From contig JABGVH010000022.1 in assembly GCA_018646195.1 (NCBI GenBank), positions 1-40,220 of the forward strand: DNA of 40,220 nt, read 5' to 3'. The translations under genes were made by a program, and so were the position numbers. Position 1 is the stretch's first letter. Every line of letters starts with the position of its first letter. Under the pieces are notes generated by a model, which was not told where the DNA came from, searched no databases, and saw only the letters and a program-made list of their open reading frames with translations. This DNA comes from Halobacteriovoraceae bacterium. Lineage in GTDB: Bacteria > Bdellovibrionota > Bacteriovoracia > Bacteriovoracales > Bacteriovoracaceae. This document shows, piece by piece, positions 26,171 through 34,681 of this stretch.

Positions 26171-27145
26171 ATGAACAGCAGCAATTCCAAAATTTTAGTA
26201 ATCCGCTTTTCCAGCTTTGGAGATATAGTCCAAGCGATGGAAGTTCTGGCGCCCTTAGAAGGCCAGATTGACTGGGTAACCAGGCGTGAATTTTGTCCAT
26301 TGGTGGAATTAAATAGCAAAGTTAATAAAGTCTGGGGACTTGAGAGATCGACTGGTTTACTGGGATTGTTGCGGCTGGCGCGGCAATTGCGCGGGCAGGG
26401 ATACACCCATATCTATGACGCCCATAGTAACTTGCGCTCGGGAATTTTACGCTGCTATTTTAGGCTTACTTTTTCTGGCGCAAAAATCTTACGGCGAAAA
26501 AAAGACAGATTAAAACGCTTTCTTCTCTTTAAGCTTGGAATCAATAAGTTTTCATGGCCCTTTCGTGGCAGGGTCTCTTATTTAGAGGCCTTAAAAGATT
26601 GGGGAATTAAATCTCTAACAACCACACAGAGCTGGAAGTTTCCCGAGCAATTCTCCAAGCAATTAGCTGAACATCACGATGCACTAGTTCTGGTGCCCTC
26701 GGCGGCATGGGAAATGAAGCGCTGGCCTTTAGAAAATTGGAAAGAACTAATTTCGATCGTTAAGCATCCCAAAATAATTGTTCTGGGAGGTCCGGGAGAT
26801 GAATTTTGTAGTGAACTTGAAGGCCTGGACCCTAAGAGAGTGACTAATCTGGCCGGCAAATTAAGTCTTACCGAAAGTGCCTATATTCTAAGCACCGCCA
26901 GTAATTTTGTCTCGGCCGATACTGGGCTCTTGCATGTGGGTGACCTTTTGGGAGTTTCAGGTCTTTCCTTAATCGGTCCAACTGCCTTCGGATTTCCCTC
27001 GGGAGACAATGTCAAAATCTTAGAAAGTGATCTTAGCTGTAGGCCTTGTTCAAAAGATGGCAGAGGTGGTTGTTCGCGGGAAATTTATCAAGAATGCATG
27101 CTTGCCATCACTCCTGAAGTGGTTGCCAAGGCATTAGCACCTTAA
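26171..27145 (+). CDS. Family 9 glycosyltransferase (ADP-heptose:LPS heptosyltransferase-like)
   Basis: The 324-residue protein has the GT9 layout: an N-terminal ILVIRFSSFGDIV motif, GLLGLLRLARQLR, a mid-domain LVLVPSAAWEMKRWP segment and the C-terminal signature SADTGLLHVGDLLGV, followed by GPTAFGFPSG. WaaC, WaaF and WaaQ enzymes with these motifs add heptose to the LPS inner core at the cytoplasmic face of the inner membrane. The C-terminal RPCSKDGRGGC region is cysteine-rich, as in many relatives. Which heptose is added cannot be told. The start lies behind a structured leader, and the 3' end shares TTAA with the convergent gene. Confidence 0.88.
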   Translation: MNSSNSKILVIRFSSFGDIVQAMEVLAPLEGQIDWVTRREFCPLVELNSKVNKVWGLERSTGLLGLLRLARQLRGQGYTHIYDAHSNLRSGILRCYFRLTFSGAKILRRKKDRLKRFLLFKLGINKFSWPFRGRVSYLEALKDWGIKSLTTTQSWKFPEQFSKQLAEHHDALVLVPSAAWEMKRWPLENWKELISIVKHPKIIVLGGPGDEFCSELEGLDPKRVTNLAGKLSLTESAYILSTASNFVSADTGLLHVGDLLGVSGLSLIGPTAFGFPSGDNVKILESDLSCRPCSKDGRGGCSREIYQECMLAITPEVVAKALAP

Positions 27146-28770
27146 TTAAATAAGTTCTTACGCATTTCCCATAAGAGATGGCTTATATATGGCCTTCTTT
27201 TTTCTCTAGTGGTTAGCATTAGAAGTTTAGTTATTTTTAGATTATCCGGATCTGATAGCAAGAGAATAAGCATCTCCTGAATATAATTTGTACTAAGGGT
27301 AATGTAATTATCAGTACCAACTCCCAGAGACACTCCTTTCTTCTCCCACCAAGAAAAGGGGTGGTCTTTAAATTCTGGAAAGACCCCAGTTAGTTTTAAA
27401 TTTGAAGAAGGCAGTGCGACTAGTGATACTTTTTTATTAATCATTCTGTTGAGCACATCGTGTTGGTAATGCTCTATTTCCCTGGCGTAATGAAATTTTG
27501 TTTTTAAGAAGGAGGTTTCTTCAAGGGAAGTGATCGGGGTACCTTGAATGAGCTTTTCTTTGACAGCGGTATCGTGCCATTCCATATCTGCTAGTTCGAG
27601 ATATTCTTGTTCTGTTTTGACAAGAGCTTCTCCCTTGCGATTCTTTTGCATCACTCGTTGGAAGAGGCGGTGAAAGTAAAAATTTGGATTGATTCCGAGA
27701 CTAAGGCCATGTTCTAAAGTGTCGATATGCCAAATATTCATCGCATTATCTACAGATTGAATTCCCCTGCGTAAAATTGTCCAGGTTTCGCCATGGTGAG
27801 AGCGAATTGAGAAGCCATTGTATTGAAGCCTTCGAAGGCCATTTCTCATCTCTTCAAAGTGGGTTTTTTTATAGAGATCTTTTTCATCTCCTACCGTGTC
27901 GATTTCTTTGAGATTATCCCTTAGGTAGGGGTGGCGCTCCAGGATATCAAGTAGTTTAAAAATTTGGTCCATGAAGTGTTCTTTCTTTGAACCGTAATTT
28001 TCTGCATCGAAAAAGCTAGCTTCCTTTCTAAAAGAAGGGGAGAGTATGAAATCAAAAAATGAGTATTCCCTTTTAAAATCTTTGAAACCTTCATAGAGAC
28101 CGAAGACAACATCTTCTTCAGTTAAATCCTCTAGTCCAGGAACTTGCTCTCCCCCCATTTTTGTTGATCGGGAAAGAGTAAACTTAAGACGAATATGGCC
28201 GACGTTGTATTTTTGGTAGAGTTCTTTCGCCATATGGTAGGCAGCATCGCGATGGGCCTGCTTTGAGTTTAAAACTAATTTTGGAATGTAGAGTATTTTT
28301 AAGTAGGTCTTGAATTGTTCGCCTTCTTTGAGACGCAGTAATTGATCTAAGTCCTCGATGCTTTCTATCGGCAGAGCGTCGTCACCATAAACTTCTTTTA
28401 TTTTTTCGCTGTAGACCTCGCTCTCTGGTCCCTCTAATAGTGCCTTTAAGCGTGGATAGATAAACTCTGCACTAAGTGAGCCTGTTAAATGGATATGCTC
28501 CTCGTGAAATGGAATCGGAAACTCTTTAAAAAATTGAAAGAAGGCCTTAGAGAATGGATGCTCTAGAACTTCTGAAATAGTACTTTTTTTAAGATGATAA
28601 TCGGTTATCAAACCCTGGTATTCGGTCAATAAGCTTTTGAGTTGACTATCTTCTTTGAGCGCTTGGGTATGAGAGAGAAGCTCTAGGCTGTCGGCCAGGG
28701 AAACTCCGTTGGTTTCACTTATGATATGAACTAGATGCTCTTTAATTTTAATAATAATTTCACTGTCCAC
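27142..28770 (-). CDS. Adenosine deaminase-like amidohydrolase with altered substrate residues
   Basis: The 542-residue protein has the metal and catalytic residues of the adenosine/AMP deaminase family: HIHLTG, HHGET (zinc His and catalytic Glu), LEHGLSLG and GTDNYITLS with the metal Asp. LPSSNLKLTG matches another family motif. Two substrate-contacting Asp positions of adenosine deaminase appear changed: HxHLDG reads HIHLTG, and TDD reads TDN. The zinc hydrolase chemistry looks intact but the substrate may not be adenosine. It is longer than bacterial Add (about 330). I prefer the GTG at 28770, with AAAAGG 7 nt upstream and just after the J-protein stop. The ATG at 28806 would overlap that gene and has no ribosome-binding site. 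Confidence 0.8.
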   Translation of the reverse strand: MDSEIIIKIKEHLVHIISETNGVSLADSLELLSHTQALKEDSQLKSLLTEYQGLITDYHLKKSTISEVLEHPFSKAFFQFFKEFPIPFHEEHIHLTGSLSAEFIYPRLKALLEGPESEVYSEKIKEVYGDDALPIESIEDLDQLLRLKEGEQFKTYLKILYIPKLVLNSKQAHRDAAYHMAKELYQKYNVGHIRLKFTLSRSTKMGGEQVPGLEDLTEEDVVFGLYEGFKDFKREYSFFDFILSPSFRKEASFFDAENYGSKKEHFMDQIFKLLDILERHPYLRDNLKEIDTVGDEKDLYKKTHFEEMRNGLRRLQYNGFSIRSHHGETWTILRRGIQSVDNAMNIWHIDTLEHGLSLGINPNFYFHRLFQRVMQKNRKGEALVKTEQEYLELADMEWHDTAVKEKLIQGTPITSLEETSFLKTKFHYAREIEHYQHDVLNRMINKKVSLVALPSSNLKLTGVFPEFKDHPFSWWEKKGVSLGVGTDNYITLSTNYIQEMLILLLSDPDNLKITKLLMLTTREKRRPYISHLLWEMRKNLFN

Positions 28771-28783
28771 TTTTCTACCTTTT

Positions 28784-29887
28784 TTATATTTTTTTAAGGA
28801 TATCATAGGCTTGTTGAATAATATGAAAGTTTTCTGTGGCTATTTTCTCAAAAGATTTAGGAATACCACGAGTCGATAGCTTATCCGGGTGACGCTCAAC
28901 AACTAACTGCTTATAGCGCTTTTTTATTTCACTGGCATTGGCATCTTGCTCCAACCCAAAAACAGTAAAAGCGCCGGCTTTATCCCGCTTGTCTCTAAGG
29001 GGAGGTATCGCAGAGAGAGTCGAGAAAATCACCGCCTCGGCTTGAATTAAGGCCATGAACTCTTTGCGAGTTATAAAATTTTTGCTGCCATTGATAAGAA
29101 TAATTTTATTATAGATGTCCGAGAGGTGGTCTTCGCTGACTTCAATAAGAGAGGAGCTTTGAGAGTTGCTAAGAAGCTTTTCATAAACCTGCTGTTCCGA
29201 TAATTTAGTTTTCCAGATGATACTTTCGAATGCTTGAAAAATCGCCAGCTCCTTGACCTTAAAGCTACGTGCCAGGAATTTACAAAAGTCGGACTTACCT
29301 TTTCTGATCTCCCAGAAAAGGATGTCAAGATAAAGAAGAACATAGAACAATTCAAGCAGTTCATGATGGCCGGGTAGCTTGCTTGTATTTCTTGAAAGTA
29401 TAATATTTTGCTTTAAGGCCATCCTAACAATTTTAATTATCTGGTGGTTTTCAATTCGATAATTGTAAATTTTTGCAAAGCGCGCCATCATTTCTTTTAT
29501 GGCAGCACCTTCGCCCCATTGCAGACTATCTAAGAGCGCCAGGATATTTTTTAGATCCATTAAGCTTTCTTTCTGCGCTGAATCCTTCTCACTAATTTTT
29601 GAAAGTTCTTGAAATTTTTCTCGGAAAAGAGCTTCTGCTTTACTATGCTTCTTGACAGCTTTTGTTTCTTTATCAAATCCGTTTAGTTGGCCGGTGGGAT
29701 TTGCTCCGCGAAGCATTTGTTCTTTCCTTCTTATGAGAACATCCATATCAACATTTGGGCGTTTGTTTTTACTGCTTAACTTACTCTGTAGGTACTTAAA
29801 TAATAGGGGAGCGATAATCATCCCTCCTAAGTAAAGTAAGATAATGGTTATTCCGAGTTTTGAAAGAAGACCTAGTTTTTGTTCCAT
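28784..29887 (-). CDS. Membrane-anchored J-domain protein (DjlA-like layout)
   Basis: The 367-residue protein has one N-terminal membrane helix (LGITIILLYLGGMIIAPLLF), a cytoplasmic helical region of about 270 residues and a C-terminal J domain. That domain contains the HPD motif (VERHPDKLS) needed to stimulate DnaK, and ends at AYDILKKI. This is the layout of DjlA-type co-chaperones, although the middle region is longer and I do not recognise a TerB motif. I chose the ATG at 29887; a TTG at 29899 lies so close to the -10 box that it would precede the likely transcript start. It is the first gene of a unit with the deaminase-like gene. Confidence 0.82.
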   Translation of the reverse strand: MEQKLGLLSKLGITIILLYLGGMIIAPLLFKYLQSKLSSKNKRPNVDMDVLIRRKEQMLRGANPTGQLNGFDKETKAVKKHSKAEALFREKFQELSKISEKDSAQKESLMDLKNILALLDSLQWGEGAAIKEMMARFAKIYNYRIENHQIIKIVRMALKQNIILSRNTSKLPGHHELLELFYVLLYLDILFWEIRKGKSDFCKFLARSFKVKELAIFQAFESIIWKTKLSEQQVYEKLLSNSQSSSLIEVSEDHLSDIYNKIILINGSKNFITRKEFMALIQAEAVIFSTLSAIPPLRDKRDKAGAFTVFGLEQDANASEIKKRYKQLVVERHPDKLSTRGIPKSFEKIATENFHIIQQAYDILKKI

Positions 29888-29901
29888 AGCTATTGGCAAA
29901 G

Positions 29902-29916
29902 ATTATATGTTAAGAT
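29902..29916. promoter_or_regulatory. Back-to-back -10 boxes of two divergent genes
   Basis: In the 36-bp gap between the J-protein and epimerase start codons, the minus strand carries TATAAT (29902-29907). The plus strand carries an extended -10, TG-T-TAAGAT (29908-29916). The plus box ends 7 nt before the ATG at 29924, predicting a leaderless mRNA. The minus box predicts a leader of under 10 nt. Neither start codon has a Shine-Dalgarno sequence. Confidence 0.5.
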
Positions 29917-29923
29917 TGTACCT

Positions 29924-30925
29924 ATGCTGCGCTGGAAAATCGAACCAATAAAATTACCCTTAAAGTTTAATTGGAAAATTGCTCGCAATGAAGCTGAGCA
30001 GAAGACTAATTTTCTGATTACAGTTGAGGACCATGAGTTTATCGGGAGAGGCGAAGTCGCCTATAATATCCGATATGGAGAGTCCGATACTTCAACTCTC
30101 GAGGCCTTTGAGCGCTTTGTCAGTTCTTCTCCCGACGCTATTCATAGTATTAGCGCCTTAATGGATGCTTTTAGTGAATTAGATTTACCTAATTCCCTGC
30201 GTTTTGGAATTGAATCGGCCTTTATAGAGTACTTGGGGGCCATCACCGAAGAGCCCATTCACAAAATCTTAGGAGTCAATCGGGTTCAGACCGTGGCGAC
30301 TTCTTTCTCAGTTCCGATTATGCCAATTGGCGAGCTGCAGGCCTTTATCTCAGACCATAAGTTGTGCCGATTCCATTCCCTAAAAGTAAAACTGGGAAGT
30401 GAGGATTCTATTGAGCGAATCACCGAACTCCGCAAGTATTTTGAGGGCAGTCTGCGACTAGATGCCAACGAGGCCTACAGTGACCCTGATCAAGTCCTTA
30501 AGCTGATTGAATTTCTAAATAGTAAAGGACCGATTGATTTTATAGAACAACCGCTAAAGGCCAATCTCTACAGCGAGTCCCAGTATTTAAAAGAGAACTC
30601 TTCTATCGCTATTTTTGCCGATGAGTCCTTAACCGATGGCGATATCACTGAACATTTTTGTGATGCTTTTGACGGCGTCAATATAAAATTAATGAAGGCC
30701 GGAAGCTACTTCAAGGCCTTAAAGCAAATTAGAAATGCCAAAGAGCAGGGATTAAAGACGCTACTTGGTTGCATGGTTGAGACTTCTCTTGGAATCTCCT
30801 CAGCCCTTCACTGCGCTTACGGAGTCGACTTTTTTGACCTAGATGGTTTTCTATTAATAAAAGAGGACCCCTTTGCCTTGACCTCGGAAGAAAATGGCAA
30901 AGTTTTCTATTCCCACCTGCAGTAA
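29924..30925 (+). CDS. Dipeptide epimerase (enolase superfamily, L-Ala-D/L-Glu epimerase-like)
   Basis: The 333-residue protein carries the muconate-lactonizing-subgroup set: KVK acid/base lysines (SLKVKLG), metal ligands in LDANEAY, IEQPL and FADESL, and the second-face lysine in NIKLMKAG. The C-terminal GCMVETSLGISSA and the DLDG motif are typical of dipeptide epimerases rather than o-succinylbenzoate synthase. Such enzymes convert L-Ala-D-Glu from peptidoglycan into L-Ala-L-Glu for use as a nutrient. That fits the transglycosylase and peptidases nearby, but substrate specificity is inferred. I start at the ATG at 29924, because the longer frame from 29879 lies across the divergent gene. 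Confidence 0.82.
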   Translation: MLRWKIEPIKLPLKFNWKIARNEAEQKTNFLITVEDHEFIGRGEVAYNIRYGESDTSTLEAFERFVSSSPDAIHSISALMDAFSELDLPNSLRFGIESAFIEYLGAITEEPIHKILGVNRVQTVATSFSVPIMPIGELQAFISDHKLCRFHSLKVKLGSEDSIERITELRKYFEGSLRLDANEAYSDPDQVLKLIEFLNSKGPIDFIEQPLKANLYSESQYLKENSSIAIFADESLTDGDITEHFCDAFDGVNIKLMKAGSYFKALKQIRNAKEQGLKTLLGCMVETSLGISSALHCAYGVDFFDLDGFLLIKEDPFALTSEENGKVFYSHLQ

Positions 30926-30937
30926 TTCAAATTATTT

Positions 30938-32185
30938 TTAGAAGAAGAAGCGAAACTCTAGATCGTAGCGAGTATAGCGGGGGGAGTTCATGCCCCCGAT
31001 GGCCTTTTGAACTCCAAATGAAGTATTCATTGGAAGAAAGAATTTTCCTCTTTTAAAGAGCTCAACAGTCGAAATTCCAAAACCGCCGCGCAGGAAATGA
31101 ATTTCTTGTTCTGTATTGGCCTGTAAAAACTGGTTGGCGAGGGAGTGTTTGGATTGGTAGCTAGATTCACCGATATAATTATACAGGTAACCTGTGTAGA
31201 GTTCGAACCAATCAGTGGCGTGAAAGGTGGCGTTAACTGCAAAATCAAATTTATTACCAAGTTTTTCTTTAAAGGTTCCTTTCTCACTTCCTATTAAGGT
31301 GTCGGGATCTTCAGCAACTCGCAGCTCTTTGTTAGCGGCGGCTTGATAGGTAAGTCTTGTCCAAGAATCGAGGCTGATCCAGTCGTTGAGTACGCGGCTT
31401 CCGCCACCAAATTCTAAAAAGACATCTGTTTGACCATCGCCAAAACCAAAGTCTTGCAGGATATCGGGATTATCAACTCGACCAGTAGGAAGTACCACTC
31501 CGCCACTTAATAAGAGTCCTGAGCCAGTCCATTGGGTGAGCTGGTACATCATTCCAAGCTCTACATCTCCAAGACCTTGCGCCTCCCAATTGCCCATAGG
31601 CTGATAGCCTAATTTATCGACTAAAACTTTTTGAATACGAGGTCCACTGGCATCATCTAATTGGCCTAGAACTTGTTGATAAAAGGGTTTTAATTGATTA
31701 TTGGAACCTGAGGCATTGATTGAATTTTGAACTTGGTTAAAATTATCTCCACTGGTTCGGACAAAGTTAATATTAACTTTTGCCTTATAGAGTGGAACAG
31801 AGGTGTAGGCACTGAGGCGATTGGTGATTCCTAATCCAAAACCGAAGCCGTTAACATCGGCCTTGGCCGAACCCCTGGCCTCATACTTGGCGGCACTGAA
31901 GGCCTCGACAGCTGCTGGAGAGATGCTCGCCATATAACTAAAAGCATCGGCAAAGGCCGGGTCCATGTCGGAAAGTGTTTGGGCATTCAAGTCTAAATTG
32001 AAAAAGTAAGGTGAGACTTGGCCCTTGGCCGAGTACTCGGATTGAACGCTTGAGGTAGTGACGTTGCGCCAGACAACCGCCCGCACGCCGGCCGGAAGGG
32101 TATCCCAATAGGCCGCAAAGGCATTGGGAATTAAACAGAGAAATGCGAGTAATATCGGGGGTAAGACGCGCTGCATAGCCATCAT
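30938..32185 (-). CDS. Predicted outer-membrane beta-barrel protein
   Basis: The 415-residue protein has a signal peptide (to about residue 24, ending AFA-AYW). Its body alternates polar and hydrophobic residues, with many Gly, Asn and aromatics. It ends in LEFRFFF, the C-terminal aromatic that the BAM machinery uses. The central part (GLGITNRLSAYTSVPLY, VELGMMYQLTQWTGSGLLL, GGVVLPTGR) resembles putative porin/transport-type outer-membrane proteins. I cannot assign a family or cargo. ATG codons at 32185 and 32182 are both possible starts, with AAAGGTAGG upstream. It stands alone, divergent from the lipoprotein gene. Confidence 0.75.
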   Translation of the reverse strand: MMAMQRVLPPILLAFLCLIPNAFAAYWDTLPAGVRAVVWRNVTTSSVQSEYSAKGQVSPYFFNLDLNAQTLSDMDPAFADAFSYMASISPAAVEAFSAAKYEARGSAKADVNGFGFGLGITNRLSAYTSVPLYKAKVNINFVRTSGDNFNQVQNSINASGSNNQLKPFYQQVLGQLDDASGPRIQKVLVDKLGYQPMGNWEAQGLGDVELGMMYQLTQWTGSGLLLSGGVVLPTGRVDNPDILQDFGFGDGQTDVFLEFGGGSRVLNDWISLDSWTRLTYQAAANKELRVAEDPDTLIGSEKGTFKEKLGNKFDFAVNATFHATDWFELYTGYLYNYIGESSYQSKHSLANQFLQANTEQEIHFLRGGFGISTVELFKRGKFFLPMNTSFGVQKAIGGMNSPRYTRYDLEFRFFF

Positions 32186-32310
32186 AATGCCTACCTTTAG
32201 AGCTGTTTCCCATCAAAAAATTCAGTTTAGGTAACAATTACAAATAGCTGGAACACTGTGTCATTACGGACTATTATGGCCTACCACTACCCCGGAATAC
32301 TGTGCATTTA

Positions 32311-33030
32311 ATGAGAAACACTAAATTGGTCCTAATTCTCCTGCTGCTCTTTGCAAGTTCTTGCGAAAAGCCGGTCTATGAGCGCATTCAACCCACCTGG
32401 GGAACTGAAGAGTTCCGAGACACTTATTTCTTCACCCATCCCATCGCTGCGGTGGCAATCAATGGCCTAGGAAATGAAGTGGGAGACGTTCCAGTAGTCG
32501 GCGGAGTCTTCCAGCGCTTGGCCTCGATGTTTGCCAATATTGCCATTGACGAAAACGACGGCATGCAGGTTCCAGTGACCTCAAAACTTGTTTCAATTCC
32601 TAAACTTAGAGAAGTTAGGTTTTCGAAAATTTTGGAAGTAAAATTAACCCGTGTCCTTTTAAAAATAGAAGAAAATGAGGCCGAAAAAGGCGCCACTCTA
32701 AATTTTTTGAAAGAAGTTAAAATCTATGTTGATTACGATAATGAGATTCCGGCGCAAGAACTCGATCCAGGGGCCAGGATCGATCAAGAATTTACTCAAC
32801 AGGATTCCAATTCGCGCTTAATTCTACTCTACAAGAAAGGCATTCATAAAATTGGCTGCGATGGAAAGTGCATTGAGCTAATCATAAATCCCAATACGGA
32901 CTGGGTCCGGCTGCTAGAAAGCAATTATGAGTTCACCGTCCGGGGTGATATAACGATTGATCAAATTCCTCAGAAACTCCATCTTAGCGGAGAAATTAAG
33001 ACCAGTATTAAACTCGACCTTGGCTTCTAA
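32311..33030 (+). CDS. Predicted lipoprotein, unknown function
   Basis: The 239-residue product begins MRNTKLVLILLLLFASSC, a clear lipoprotein signal peptide with lipobox FASSC; the mature N-terminus would be Cys18. The rest has no motif I recognise. It contains mixed charged and beta-type segments, with C-terminal strands repeating short hydrophobic runs (YEFTVRGDITID, LHLSGEIKTSIKLDLGF). The frame opens at a GTG at 32302, but the signal peptide argues for the ATG at 32311. No ribosome-binding site is evident. It probably sits in the outer or inner membrane facing the periplasm. Confidence 0.72.
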   Translation: MRNTKLVLILLLLFASSCEKPVYERIQPTWGTEEFRDTYFFTHPIAAVAINGLGNEVGDVPVVGGVFQRLASMFANIAIDENDGMQVPVTSKLVSIPKLREVRFSKILEVKLTRVLLKIEENEAEKGATLNFLKEVKIYVDYDNEIPAQELDPGARIDQEFTQQDSNSRLILLYKKGIHKIGCDGKCIELIINPNTDWVRLLESNYEFTVRGDITIDQIPQKLHLSGEIKTSIKLDLGF

Positions 33031-33127
33031 ATGGCCAATAATCCGCAATAAATTTCCCTCTTTGTCAGATATTAGGTCCCGGTTAGAATAGAACTAGGAC
33101 AAGTATTTAATGAACGAGGAGTTCTCT

Positions 33128-34633
33128 TTGAAATTTAATAATTTCTTTCTAATTATGATTCTCGGCAGTTTAGTTTCCTGCAGTACCATCAAAGGTTTGA
33201 TGTGGCCTGATCAGAAAAAAACTGTAAAAAAAGTTAAAAAAATTGAAAAACTGACCTCCAAAGAAAAGCATAGTGAAGTTTATTATGCCGAGGGAGTTGA
33301 TATTCGAGAAAAAGAAGAACACCCAAGGCCAAGCTTTGCCTCAGTTAAGAAGGCGTTAAAGCAGGCGCCAAAAGAAAGTCTTCCAGTCAGTAAGAAAGAG
33401 CCTGTGTTAGCCGACTTGTCGCTCCATTCAAAATTGGATAACGAGCCCATCAAACGCCAAAAAGTAGTGGTTGTTCAAAGTGCTAAAAGAATGGCCAAGA
33501 CTCGCAAAAAGAAAATCAACAAGAAAGATCAACTCAATCTAAGGTATTCAAAAAAGCTTCATAAGTTTTGGATAAATTATTTTACCAAAAGAGACTTCAC
33601 GCGCTTTAAAAGACATATTAAAAATGCCGAAAAAATTGAAGCTACCGTTCGTAAAATATTTAAAGAAGAAAAAGTTCCCGGTGAGCTTTTCTATCTTGGG
33701 TTAATTGAAAGTGGTTACTATTCGAGAACTAGAAGCCGTGCCTCTGCCGTAGGTCCTTGGCAATTCGTCAAGGGAACTGCTACCCGTTATGGACTGCGTG
33801 TAGACAAGCATGTTGACGAACGCTATCAAATTCAAAAGTCGACTCGAGCGGCAGCTCGCTACTTAAAAGACCTCTATAATATTTTTGGTTCCTGGGAATT
33901 AGCACTTAGCGGCTATAATGCCGGCGAGTACCGAATCATCAATGCGATAAGAAAGGGCAAGTCGCGAGACTTCCGAGTTTTAGTTAAGAAAGGCTTACTC
34001 CCTAGCGAGACCGTTTATTATATTCCTAAGCTCTATGCTGCAAAAATGCTCTACGAAAATCGAAAGCGTTACTCATTACCGGCCAATAGAAAATCCGATA
34101 GAGATTGGAATAATTCTCTAAATATCTCTTTAAAGGGAGGATTTAATTTAAGGAATTTAGCAAAGAAGAATTACATCTCTTACAAAGTACTTAAAAAACT
34201 TAATCAGGATATAAAAACCGGATGGGTTGACTCAGGGAGAAGAGGCAAGACTTTTAAGCTAACATTACCAGCGAATGTCCGCCTGCCACTAAAAGGTTTA
34301 GCAAAGGCTAAAAAATCTTCTCGTAGCAATAGGGTTGCCAAGACCTCCAATCGTCGCCATAAGGTTAGACGAGGAGAGAACCTTAGCTTGATCGCCAGGA
34401 AATACAAAACCACTATAGGGGCTTTGAAACGGCTAAATCGACTGAGAAGAAGCAAAATTCTAGTGGGACAAAAACTGAAAATTCCCGGCGTTAAAAAGAA
34501 GTACTATACGGTTAAGGCGGGAGACAATCTTACCCGAATCTCTAAAAAGTTTGGAATTTCAATAGCACGCCTTAAATCAATAAATACTATTAGGGGGCAT
34601 CGCATTTACCCAAATCAGAGAATTCGTATTTAA
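33128..34633 (+). CDS. mltD: Lipoprotein lytic transglycosylase with two LysM domains (MltD-like)
   Basis: The enzyme cleaves the glycan strands of peptidoglycan, leaving 1,6-anhydro ends. The 501-residue protein starts MKFNNFFLIMILGSLVSC (lipobox LVSC), followed by a Lys-rich linker. The GH23 SLT domain (about 160-300) has catalytic Glu in LGLIESGYYS, plus SAVGPWQFVKGTA and LSGYNAGE. Two C-terminal LysM repeats (HKVRRGENLSLIARKY and YTVKAGDNLTRISKKF) bind peptidoglycan. I chose the TTG at 33128 because GAGGAG lies exactly 6 nt upstream and it gives a normal signal peptide. The ATG at 33110 would add NEEFSL to it. The domain order matches MltD. Confidence 0.9.
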   Translation: MKFNNFFLIMILGSLVSCSTIKGLMWPDQKKTVKKVKKIEKLTSKEKHSEVYYAEGVDIREKEEHPRPSFASVKKALKQAPKESLPVSKKEPVLADLSLHSKLDNEPIKRQKVVVVQSAKRMAKTRKKKINKKDQLNLRYSKKLHKFWINYFTKRDFTRFKRHIKNAEKIEATVRKIFKEEKVPGELFYLGLIESGYYSRTRSRASAVGPWQFVKGTATRYGLRVDKHVDERYQIQKSTRAAARYLKDLYNIFGSWELALSGYNAGEYRIINAIRKGKSRDFRVLVKKGLLPSETVYYIPKLYAAKMLYENRKRYSLPANRKSDRDWNNSLNISLKGGFNLRNLAKKNYISYKVLKKLNQDIKTGWVDSGRRGKTFKLTLPANVRLPLKGLAKAKKSSRSNRVAKTSNRRHKVRRGENLSLIARKYKTTIGALKRLNRLRRSKILVGQKLKIPGVKKKYYTVKAGDNLTRISKKFGISIARLKSINTIRGHRIYPNQRIRI

Positions 34634-34681
34634 TTTCAGCTTGGGCTTGTATTCTCTTGTTCAAGTGTTTAACCTAAACAG

